A DNA stretch of 5,167 nucleotides from CBDUEV01 sp965366365 (GTDB lineage: Bacteria; Actinomycetota; Acidimicrobiia; Spongiisociales; JAENVV01), in NCBI GenBank assembly GCA_965366365.1, contig CBDUEV010000120.1, positions 1-5,167 on the forward strand, written 5' to 3'. How positions within the stretch are numbered: position 1 is the stretch's first letter; each line of letters opens with the position of its first letter. Made by a program: the position numbers and the translations under genes. Shown here piece by piece: positions 1 through 4,598 of the stretch. A model generated the notes under the pieces. It was not told the origin of the DNA. It worked only from the letters and a program-made list of their open reading frames with translations, and ran no database searches.

Positions 1-606
1 CATCTTCGAGCGCTCCTCGACCCGATGGAGTTCCCGCCCCACGACCCCGACCTCCGCACGGAAATCGACGCCATGGAGCCCGCCGCCGCCCAGGCCGCCC
101 TCGTGGAGGCGGACCCCGCCGCCGGCGAGGTCATGGATCTCGCCAACCCGCGCCGGGTCAGCCGCGCCCTCGAGGTGGTTCGGTTGACCGGACGGACGCC
201 AAGTGCGCGCGTCGACACACCGGAATACCGGGCGTTGCAGGCGTACGAACCGTTCGTTCCCTTCGTCGCCAAGGGAGTGGACGCCGGGCCGGCGCTGGCG
301 GCGCGGGTCAACCGTCGGATCGCCGCCATGCTGGAAAGTGGCTTGGTGGACGAGGTCGCCGGGCTCGCCGGCCGGCTGGGGGCGACCGCCTCGCAGGCGG
401 TGGGCTACAAGGAGCTCCTACCCCATGTGCGTGGCGAGCAGACTCTCGAGGCCGCCACCGACGAGCTGACCCGATCGACGCTCGGGCTGGTCAAGCGCCA
501 GCGCACCTTCTTCCGGAGAGATCCTCGTGTGCAGTGGTTGGAGTGGCACGAGGATCCGGAGGTTCGGTACTCCCGGCTGCGTGCCAGCCTGGATAGGCTG
601 GGGTGA
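1..606 (+). CDS. miaA: tRNA dimethylallyltransferase MiaA, C-terminal part (5' end outside window)
   Basis: MiaA transfers the dimethylallyl group of DMAPP to N6 of adenosine 37 in tRNAs that read codons starting with U. The frame is open from base 1, and the first in-frame ATG (25) is internal, because the preceding residues HLRALLDP already match the family. About 201 residues are visible. The N-terminal P-loop and the DMAPP-binding start lie upstream of the window. Recognisable family blocks are ANPRRVSRALEVVRLTGRTPS, the helix RVNRRIAAMLESGLVDEVAGL, the SQAVGYKELL segment, and the C-terminal TRSTLGLVKRQRTFFRRD block followed by VQWLEW. The length fits the last two-thirds of a protein of about 300 residues. 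The stop TGA shares its last base with the ATG of dapF (TGATG), which implies one transcript and translational coupling. Family assignment is firm; only the fragment can be judged. Confidence 0.95.
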   Translation, partial: HLRALLDPMEFPPHDPDLRTEIDAMEPAAAQAALVEADPAAGEVMDLANPRRVSRALEVVRLTGRTPSARVDTPEYRALQAYEPFVPFVAKGVDAGPALAARVNRRIAAMLESGLVDEVAGLAGRLGATASQAVGYKELLPHVRGEQTLEAATDELTRSTLGLVKRQRTFFRRDPRVQWLEWHEDPEVRYSRLRASLDRLG

Positions 607-1352
607 TGGACTTCGTGAAGATGCACGGTCTGGGCAACGATTTCGTGGTCGTTTCCGGTCCCTTGTCGGTGTCGCCCCAGGACGTCTCGGCGTGGTGCGA
701 CCGGCGGACGGGCATCGGGGCGGACGGCCTGTTGGTGGTCACGCCCCTCTCGGCGGGCCATGTGCGTATGGAGTATTGGAACGCCGACGGAACCGCGGCG
801 GAAATGTGCGGGAACGGGCTGAGGTGTGTCACCCGCTACGCCGTCGATCGCGGATGGGCGGGGCCGGACCCATTTCTGGTCGAGACGGCAGTCGGGAACC
901 TCACCGTCGAGATGCTGGACGAGGTGACGGCCCGAGTCGAGGTGGGACAGTGGGAGGTCACCTCCGAACCCGAGTTCGTCGAGAATCGCCGGTTCCGGCG
1001 GGCGAGCGTCGGCAACCCCCATGTGGTCACCTTCGTCGATTCGGTCGACGAAGCACCGGTCGAGGAACTCGGTGGGATGATCGAGGCGGCCACCCCGGGC
1101 GGCACCAATGTCGAGTTTGCGGAGACGCTCCCCGATGGGGTGATTGCCGTGCGCACATGGGAACGCGGGGTCGGTGAGACCCGTGCGTGTGGCACCGGGG
1201 CCGTGGCGGTGGCTTCCGTGGCGCTCGCCGAGGAGCGCGGAGACGCTTCTGCAACGATTCGCCTGCGCGGTGGTGATCTTCAGGTGGAGCTCGACGGGGA
1301 TCGGGCTTGGATCACCGGCCCGGCGGTCTACAGCTTCTCCGGAACGTGGTGA
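606..1352 (+). CDS. dapF: diaminopimelate epimerase DapF
   Basis: DapF is a cofactor-independent racemase. It interconverts LL- and meso-diaminopimelate in the cytoplasm, feeding lysine and peptidoglycan synthesis. The protein has 248 residues, near the lower end for the family. Conserved signatures are MHGLGNDFVVV (6-16), DRRTGIGADGLL (32-43), NADGTAAEMCGNGLRC (59-74) with the first catalytic cysteine Cys68, VGNPHVVTFV (135-144), and ERGVGETRACGTGA (186-199) with the second catalytic cysteine Cys195. Both acid/base cysteines are present, so the enzyme should be active. I chose the ATG at 606 rather than the GTG at 603, because MDFVKMHG is the usual N-terminus and the ATG forms a TGATG overlap with miaA. 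A G-rich stretch just upstream (GGCTGGGG, ending at 603) could serve as ribosome site. The gene ends 4 bp from the convergent lexA stop. Confidence 0.97.
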   Translation: MDFVKMHGLGNDFVVVSGPLSVSPQDVSAWCDRRTGIGADGLLVVTPLSAGHVRMEYWNADGTAAEMCGNGLRCVTRYAVDRGWAGPDPFLVETAVGNLTVEMLDEVTARVEVGQWEVTSEPEFVENRRFRRASVGNPHVVTFVDSVDEAPVEELGGMIEAATPGGTNVEFAETLPDGVIAVRTWERGVGETRACGTGAVAVASVALAEERGDASATIRLRGGDLQVELDGDRAWITGPAVYSFSGTW

Positions 1353-1361
1353 GCGCTCACC
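1348..1361. repeat. 14-bp perfect palindrome shared by the dapF and lexA stop codons
   Basis: The sequence GGTGAGCGCTCACC reads identically on both strands. Its left half holds the TGA of dapF (1350-1352) and its right half holds the TGA of lexA on the minus strand (1357-1359). As RNA it can fold to a 5-bp stem with a GCGC loop in either direction. No U-tract follows on either strand, so I do not call it a terminator, although no other candidate lies between these two convergent genes. Confidence 0.6.
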
Positions 1362-1989
1362 GAAGCGAGCGCAGCACGGACACGACCTTTCCGAGGATAT
1401 CCACACCTTCTCGATAGACGAGAGGAGCGTACGCCGGGTTGGCGGCGTGGAGGATCACCGAGCCGTTCTTGCGTTCCAGCCGCTTCACCGTGGCCTCTTC
1501 GCTGTCCACCATGGCCGCAACGAGGTCACCGTCGAGGGCGTCGGGTTGCTGGTGCACGACCACGAAGTCACCGTCGAGTATCCCCGCTTCGATCATCGAG
1601 TCGCCCTGGACCCGCAGCATGAAGATCGGCCCTGACCCCACCAGGGAGGCGGGGAGGGCGAACACGTCTTCGATGTCTTGCTCGGCCAGAATCGGCGAGC
1701 CGGCGGCGATGCGCCCCACCAGGGGCACTTCGCGGGTGGGCAGCGAGCGCTGCTGGATCGCCACCGGGGCCGCTCCGGCGTCGACGACTTCAATCGCCCG
1801 CGGCTTGGAGGGGTCACGCCGCAGATAGCCCGCCTTGACGAGGGTGGAGAGATGGCTGTGCACGGTGGAGGGAGAGGAGAGGCCGACTGCGTCACCGATC
1901 TCGCGCACGGCCGGCGGGTAGCCACGTTCGGAAACCGTGCGCTTGATGTAATCGAGGATTTCCTGTTGCCGGGTGCTCAGATCCTCCAT
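1357..1989 (-). CDS. lexA: SOS repressor LexA (self-cleaving)
   Basis: LexA represses DNA-damage genes until RecA-ssDNA filaments stimulate its self-cleavage. The protein has 210 residues. Residues 1-70 form the winged helix-turn-helix: LSTRQQEILDYI (4-15), GYPPAVREI (23-31), and the recognition helix around SSPSTVHSHLSTL (38-50). The C-terminal S24 peptidase domain has the scissile Ala96-Gly97 in VGRIAAGSPILA (91-102), the nucleophile Ser131 in VQGDSM, and the general base Lys169 in EATVKR. All are intact. The frame is open further upstream, to a possible start at 2055. I chose the ATG at 1989 because MEDLSTRQQ is the usual LexA N-terminus and AAGGAG lies 5 bases before it. The extension would also read through LexA boxes. 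The gene is divergent from the LysM gene and probably autoregulated by the boxes at 2007-2020 and 2049-2062. Confidence 0.98.
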   Translation of the reverse strand: MEDLSTRQQEILDYIKRTVSERGYPPAVREIGDAVGLSSPSTVHSHLSTLVKAGYLRRDPSKPRAIEVVDAGAAPVAIQQRSLPTREVPLVGRIAAGSPILAEQDIEDVFALPASLVGSGPIFMLRVQGDSMIEAGILDGDFVVVHQQPDALDGDLVAAMVDSEEATVKRLERKNGSVILHAANPAYAPLVYREGVDILGKVVSVLRSLR

Positions 1990-1994
1990 GATGA

Positions 1995-2000
1995 CTCCTT
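1995..2000 (-). promoter_or_regulatory. lexA ribosome binding site
   Basis: On the minus strand AAGGAG lies 5 bases upstream of the ATG at 1989. This near-ideal Shine-Dalgarno match decides the lexA start against the longer upstream open frame. Confidence 0.85.
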
Positions 2001-2006
2001 TGCGGT

Positions 2007-2020
2007 CGAACACATGTTCC
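2007..2020. promoter_or_regulatory. LexA box 1 (one mismatch)
   Basis: CGAAC-ACAT-GTTCC matches the Gram-positive SOS box CGAAC-N4-GTTCG except for the last base. It lies between the lexA ribosome site and the proposed lexA -10 element, overlapping the expected lexA transcription start. Binding here would block lexA initiation (autorepression). Confidence 0.8.
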
Positions 2021-2022
2021 GC

Positions 2023-2051
2023 AGAATACCGGACGCCCGATGTGAATACAA
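2023..2051 (-). promoter_or_regulatory. candidate lexA promoter
   Basis: On the minus strand TTGTAT (bases 2051-2046) and TATTCT (2028-2023) are separated by 17 bp. The -10 matches TATAAT at 4 of 6 positions and the -35 matches TTGACA at 3 of 6. Transcription would start near 2016, giving a leader of about 27 bases that still carries the AAGGAG site. The -35 is overlapped by LexA box 2 and the start by box 1. The element match is modest; its placement relative to the boxes is the main support. Confidence 0.5.
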
Positions 2052-2062
2052 ACATATGTTCG
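2049..2062. promoter_or_regulatory. LexA box 2 (one mismatch)
   Basis: CAAAC-ATAT-GTTCG differs from CGAAC-N4-GTTCG at one position in the left half. It overlaps the proposed lexA -35 and ends 2 bp before the -35 of the LysM-gene promoter, so a bound dimer could affect both divergent promoters. Confidence 0.8.
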
Positions 2063-2064
2063 AC

Positions 2065-2092
2065 TTGACACCGAACGGATGTTCGGTATAGT
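2065..2092 (+). promoter_or_regulatory. promoter of the LysM (YneA/ChiZ-like) gene
   Basis: A perfect -35 hexamer TTGACA (2065-2070) and TATAGT (2087-2092, 5 of 6) are separated by 16 bp. This is the strongest housekeeping-sigma promoter in the window. Transcription should start near 2099, leaving a leader of about 110 bases before the ATG at 2209. The 16-bp spacer is almost entirely filled by perfect LexA box 3, and box 4 lies just past the start, so the promoter should be silent while LexA is intact. Confidence 0.85.
2072..2085. promoter_or_regulatory. LexA box 3 (perfect), inside the -35/-10 spacer
   Basis: CGAAC-GGAT-GTTCG is an exact match to CGAAC-N4-GTTCG. It starts 2 bp after the -35 TTGACA and ends 1 bp before the -10 TATAGT, so LexA bound here directly excludes RNA polymerase. 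Confidence 0.92.
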
Positions 2093-2101
2093 TCTCCACA
2101 A

Positions 2102-2115
2102 CGAACATCTGTTCG
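2102..2115. promoter_or_regulatory. LexA box 4 (perfect), just downstream of the transcription start
   Basis: CGAAC-ATCT-GTTCG is an exact match to CGAAC-N4-GTTCG, at about +4 to +17 of the LysM-gene promoter. Its centre is 30 bp from that of box 3. It provides a second block on the same promoter. Confidence 0.9.
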
Positions 2116-2116
2116 A

Positions 2117-2187
2117 CCCGAAAGACGGGCGGTTTCTTGTCACAGTCACTCCGTAAGGTGACATCAACCGGTCCGCACAGCGGGTTG
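2117..2187 (+). other. leader of the LysM gene with several short inverted repeats
   Basis: Between box 4 and the ribosome site lie three short self-complementary elements. They are CCCG-AAAGA-CGGG (2117-2129), GTCAC with 8 bases before GTGAC (2145-2162), and CCGC-ACA-GCGG (2173-2183), which can extend outward by three G-U pairs and one C-G pair to 2169-2187. None has a U-tract, so they are not ordinary terminators. No known riboswitch is recognised. The stems are weak individually and may be chance in G+C-rich DNA. Confidence 0.3.
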
Positions 2188-2195
2188 CGAGTCTG

Positions 2196-2202
2196 AAAGG
2201 AG
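2196..2202 (+). promoter_or_regulatory. ribosome binding site of the LysM gene
   Basis: AAAGGAG lies 6 bases upstream of the ATG at 2209. It is a strong Shine-Dalgarno match and confirms that this short open frame is translated. Confidence 0.85.
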
Positions 2203-2208
2203 AGAACC

Positions 2209-2490
2209 ATGGCAACACCAACCACGACCCTGTCACGGGTGGCGGTCTTCCTCACAGTGCTCGCCCTGGCCATCTTCATTCTCCTCGCGGCCGGCGTGCA
2301 GGCCGGTGACGAGATCCGGCCGACGGAGACGCACGTCGTGGGGCAGGGCGAAACTCTGTGGGATATTGCCGCAGAGTTCACTGCGCCGGGCGGCGACGTG
2401 CGCGAGACCCTCTATGACATTCGTACGATGAATCGCATCGAGGGCTCGGTCATCTCCATCGGGCAAGCCGTCATCGTTCCGAGCGGCTGA
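2209..2490 (+). CDS. small membrane-anchored LysM protein, probable SOS-induced division inhibitor (YneA/ChiZ-like)
   Basis: The protein has 93 residues. A short polar N-terminus (1-10) precedes one hydrophobic helix (about 11-31), then a single LysM domain (about 41-91) containing GQGETLWDIAAEF (45-57) and ending SIGQAVIVPSG. LysM binds peptidoglycan, so the protein should sit with its C-terminus outside the membrane against the wall. An Ala at 32 after GVQ resembles a signal-peptidase site, so release is possible. The gene is divergent from lexA under two perfect LexA boxes, with a strong ribosome site. This matches Bacillus YneA (about 100 residues, one membrane segment plus LysM, divergent from lexA) and mycobacterial ChiZ/Rv2719c, which lies between lexA and nrdR. 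Role by inference: delaying septation during DNA damage. No hydrolase domain is visible, so it resembles YneA more than a cell-wall enzyme. A terminator hairpin follows. Confidence 0.9.
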   Translation: MATPTTTLSRVAVFLTVLALAIFILLAAGVQAGDEIRPTETHVVGQGETLWDIAAEFTAPGGDVRETLYDIRTMNRIEGSVISIGQAVIVPSG

Positions 2491-2514
2491 CAGATCTCGA
2501 ACGGGCTGGAGACG

Positions 2515-2545
2515 CCGTGTGGGTGCCCGACGGGTACCCACACGG
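2515..2545 (+). terminator. hairpin terminator without U-tract after the LysM gene
   Basis: CCGTGTGGGTGCCC (2515-2528) pairs with GGGTACCCACACGG (2532-2545) around a GAC loop. This gives 14 continuous pairs with only one G-U. It begins 25 bases after the LysM stop and is followed by ATGGGGCC, with no U-run. Long G+C stems without U-tracts are common at actinobacterial gene ends. It separates the SOS-controlled LysM gene from nrdR. The near symmetry means it could also stop transcription from the opposite strand. Confidence 0.75.
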
Positions 2546-2587
2546 ATGGGGCCTGCCGAGCGTCAAAGAAGCGAACGGCGTTCCGCC

Positions 2588-2617
2588 TGGTCACAGCACT
2601 GTCCCGTGCGGTACTCT
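2588..2617 (+). promoter_or_regulatory. candidate nrdR promoter, possibly leaderless
   Basis: TGGTCA (2588-2593, 4 of 6 to TTGACA) and TACTCT (2612-2617, a TANNNT -10) are 18 bp apart. The -10 ends 8 bases before the nrdR ATG, which would put the start of transcription at or next to the ATG. That agrees with the lack of any Shine-Dalgarno sequence before nrdR. The -10 is weak, so this is only a candidate. Confidence 0.4.
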
Positions 2618-2625
2618 CGTTCGGT

Positions 2626-3084
2626 ATGCAATGCCCGTTCTGCTCACTCCACGACACCAAAGTGGTCGACTCGCGGCCCGCCGACCAGGGCAGTTCGATC
2701 CGTCGACGGCGCGAGTGCCTGGGATGTGAACGCCGCTTCACCACGTATGAGCGAATCGACGCCCAGCTCATGGTGCGCAAACGCACCGGCGTCCTCGAGC
2801 CGTTTCGCATCGAGAAGCTCAGGCGTGGCCTGGAGAGTGCCCTGGCGGACCGGCCGGTCGCCGAAGGGGCGCTCGACGAGATGGTGGCCAGGATCGAGCA
2901 GGCCGCCCAAGCGCATGCTCCGGTGGTGGACTCCGACGAGATAGGACGCGAGGTTCTGCAGAATCTCCGGGAGGCCGATCAGGTCGCATACCTACGATTC
3001 GCCAGTGTCTACAAGGACTTCCAGGGCGCTTCCGATTTCGAGCGGGAGATGGCTGCGCTCGAGTCGACCGCTCGTGATGCCTGA
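2626..3084 (+). CDS. nrdR: transcriptional repressor NrdR
   Basis: NrdR represses ribonucleotide reductase genes when its ATP-cone senses high dATP/ATP. The protein has 152 residues, typical for the family. The N-terminal zinc ribbon has ligands Cys3, Cys6, Cys31 and Cys34 (MQCPFC and ECLGCERRFTTYER). The intervening DSRPADQGSSIRRRREC is the family signature. The ATP-cone covers about 46-136, starting at LMVRKRTGVLEPF and ending with READQVAYLRFASVYKDF. All key residues look intact. The ATG at 2626 is certain because MxCPxC is always the N-terminus. No ribosome site precedes it, which suggests leaderless translation. Transcription is probably separate from the LysM gene because of the hairpin at 2515-2545. 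No ribonucleotide reductase gene is in the window, so the regulated genes must lie elsewhere. It ends 6 bp from the convergent gene at 3091. Confidence 0.98.
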   Translation: MQCPFCSLHDTKVVDSRPADQGSSIRRRRECLGCERRFTTYERIDAQLMVRKRTGVLEPFRIEKLRRGLESALADRPVAEGALDEMVARIEQAAQAHAPVVDSDEIGREVLQNLREADQVAYLRFASVYKDFQGASDFEREMAALESTARDA

Positions 3085-3090
3085 TCAGGC
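3079..3090. repeat. 12-bp palindrome at the nrdR stop
   Basis: GCCTGATCAGGC is perfectly palindromic and contains the nrdR TGA (3082-3084). On the minus strand it supplies a second in-frame TGA (3087-3085), two codons after the stop of the convergent gene. It is too short and has no U-tract, so it is not called a terminator. Confidence 0.5.
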
Positions 3091-4548
3091 TCAGGGGAGG
3101 CGGGTCGAGGCCGCCTCGAGTTCCGCCTCGTAGCCGTCGAAGGCGATGCCCACCTCGTCCGCCAGCTGCCGCAGTGGGCCGAAGAGGGCGGCATGTGTGT
3201 CGGTACCGAGGCGCCGTATCTGATTGGCGTGCACCTGTGCGCTGAGCGACTCGCCGTCTCGCAGCGCTTGGAGATAGTCGGGGGTGGCCGCTTCGATCGA
3301 GGCGAGGGCTTCCTCGGCGTCCCGCCGGTGACCGTCCAGGGTCGGGTCCCCGGGGAGGCGCTCGAGGGACCGTTCCGTGTCCGAGATCATCGAGGCGATT
3401 TCGAATCCGACGTCTGCGATCTCGGTGATGCCCGCCTCGGCGGGCAGGTCTGGCAGGGCGAATGCTCGTGCGAAGACGAGCCGGTACGTGAGGGCGTCAC
3501 CGAGTCTGCGGCCGGTGGTGGTGGCGAGGGAGCCGGCTCTGATCAACGCCCGGCCCGTTGCCTCTCGTTCGGCGTCCTCGATGAGCGAATCTCCGGCGGC
3601 AGTCAGCTCGCGCGCTGACGAGTCGAGGGCGGTGAGGGTGACAGCGGCGCTGGAGAGCTCCTCGCCGGTGGCTTCGGTGTTTCCGATCAGGTCCACCACT
3701 GTTCTCGCCTCGGCCAGAGAACTCCGGGCGGCGTCGATCGTTTCTTGGGTTGAGCGAGCCGCCATCTGGCGGTCGGCGTCTTGGTCTGGACGGTTGGCCA
3801 CGAGGAGGGCGCCGGCGATCGCCACGAGGATGAGGAGCACGATGAGGCCCCAGCGCGGGCGTTTCTGGCTGAGACTCGGGGTGGCGGGCGCCCAACTGGT
3901 GGCCGGCTCATAGGTGTCGGTGGCTTCCCAGAGTCGTTCGATGAGCGTGCCGGTGTTCTCGCTCTCGCCGCCCGATCGGAGATCACTGAGACGGGGGAGC
4001 AGGTCGAAGATCGACGGGTGCTCGCTCGATTCTTGGAGAGGCTTCTCGAGGCGCTTCGGCGCCGGTCGTGACCTCGGCCGGGTGAGGTCCGTGACCGACT
4101 TGAAGAGAGAGTCGAACCAGTCCTGGAGGGATCGGGGAACGAACGAGGGGTAGGTGCCGTCCTCCCGGGTGTGGGACCCTGGGCCCGACGGCGTTGGGTC
4201 GGCAGGTCGGATGGTGGTCGTCGTGGACTCGAATTCGAGGGTCTCGGGATCCGAGAATCCGAGGAGGTCGAGGATGGGCAGTTGGCTGCGGGTGGGCGGC
4301 CGCTGCGGCGGGGCGCTGCGTTTGGTGCGCGTCTTGAGGGCTCCCGCCACCATCGGCAACCTCGTCGACACTGCCGGGCGCCGTGGCCTGGTGGCCGGTC
4401 GTCGGACGGCTCGTCCCGAGCGATGGCGGCCGCTGACGAGATCTGCCGGTGAGGGCGACTCCACGCCAGTGAAGGCATGCCCGAGAAGGCATGCGCCGCT
4501 ACGGATAGTGACGGTGGCTTCGCACCTTGTACAGTAGCCCTGTGGCAA
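3091..4548 (-). CDS. uncharacterised single-pass membrane protein with N-terminal Cys/His cluster
   Basis: I do not recognise this family. Numbering is from the TTG at 4548 (485 residues). An N-terminal Cys/His cluster, C6-x2-C9-x10-C20-x3-H24, resembles a small zinc ribbon. A linker of about 200 residues rich in Arg, Pro, Ser and Thr follows. It contains two similar motifs, ILDLLGFSD (about 92-100) and IFDLLPRLSD (about 180-189). Then come basic residues (QKRPRW), one membrane helix (about 234-251, GLIVLLILVAIAGALLVA) and about 230 Ala/Glu/Leu-rich residues that look wholly helical. Charge distribution puts the N-terminus in the cytoplasm and the helical domain outside. Start choice is uncertain: TTG 4548 has GGAG 7 bases upstream, but GTG 4572 and TTG 4599 are also in frame. 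The gene is divergent from dut and convergent with nrdR. A sensor or scaffold role is possible but unsupported. Confidence 0.8.
   Translation of the reverse strand: MPQGYCTRCEATVTIRSGACLLGHAFTGVESPSPADLVSGRHRSGRAVRRPATRPRRPAVSTRLPMVAGALKTRTKRSAPPQRPPTRSQLPILDLLGFSDPETLEFESTTTTIRPADPTPSGPGSHTREDGTYPSFVPRSLQDWFDSLFKSVTDLTRPRSRPAPKRLEKPLQESSEHPSIFDLLPRLSDLRSGGESENTGTLIERLWEATDTYEPATSWAPATPSLSQKRPRWGLIVLLILVAIAGALLVANRPDQDADRQMAARSTQETIDAARSSLAEARTVVDLIGNTEATGEELSSAAVTLTALDSSARELTAAGDSLIEDAEREATGRALIRAGSLATTTGRRLGDALTYRLVFARAFALPDLPAEAGITEIADVGFEIASMISDTERSLERLPGDPTLDGHRRDAEEALASIEAATPDYLQALRDGESLSAQVHANQIRRLGTDTHAALFGPLRQLADEVGIAFDGYEAELEAASTRLP
4471..4494. repeat. 10-bp direct repeat, period 14, over the Cys/His cluster
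   Basis: GAAGGCATGC occurs at 4471-4480 and again at 4485-4494, with CCGA between. The 14-base period is not a multiple of three, so the copies are read in different frames. On the minus strand they encode the ACLLGHAF stretch with the third Cys and the His of the putative metal site. It may be a small slippage duplication or chance. Confidence 0.4.
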
Positions 4549-4555
4549 TACCGCG

Positions 4556-4559
4556 CTCC
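4556..4559 (-). promoter_or_regulatory. ribosome binding site favouring the TTG start at 4548
   Basis: On the minus strand GGAG lies 7 bases before the TTG at 4548. The two upstream alternatives (GTG 4572, TTG 4599) have poorer Shine-Dalgarno matches. The site supports, but does not prove, the shorter 485-residue protein. Confidence 0.45.
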
Positions 4560-4598
4560 ATCGTGTCTCCACCCGATGAGCCCCACGGACTGTGTTCA

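Noticed and set aside
405..1406. Long minus-strand open frame of 333 codons opposite miaA/dapF
   Set aside because: It is the shadow of two confidently identified plus-strand genes in G+C-rich DNA. Its translation is rich in Arg, His and Pro and shows no domain.
1659..1672. CGAAC-ACGT-CTTCG, a LexA-box-like sequence
   Set aside because: It lies inside the lexA coding region, far from any promoter, has a mismatch at the first base of the right half-site, and is explained by the codons it encodes.
1990..2055. N-terminal extension of LexA by 22 residues to a start at 2055
   Set aside because: The extra residues do not resemble LexA, would read through LexA boxes 1 and 2, and the ATG at 1989 has an ideal ribosome site.
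2572..2584. CGAAC-GGC-GTTCC upstream of nrdR, resembling a LexA box
   Set aside because: The half-sites are 3 rather than 4 bases apart and the right half is imperfect. A fixed N4 spacer is required for the known operator, so SOS control of nrdR is not supported.
3193..3618. Plus-strand open frame of 141 codons opposite the membrane-protein gene
   Set aside because: It has Gly/Glu/Arg-rich shadow composition, no ribosome site and no recognisable domain.
3687..4586. Alternative minus-strand frame of 299 codons in the membrane-protein region
   Set aside because: Its translation is dominated by Arg, Pro and Ser with no membrane segment or domain. The overlapping frame ending at 3091 has a clear membrane helix, a Cys/His cluster and G/C-biased third positions.
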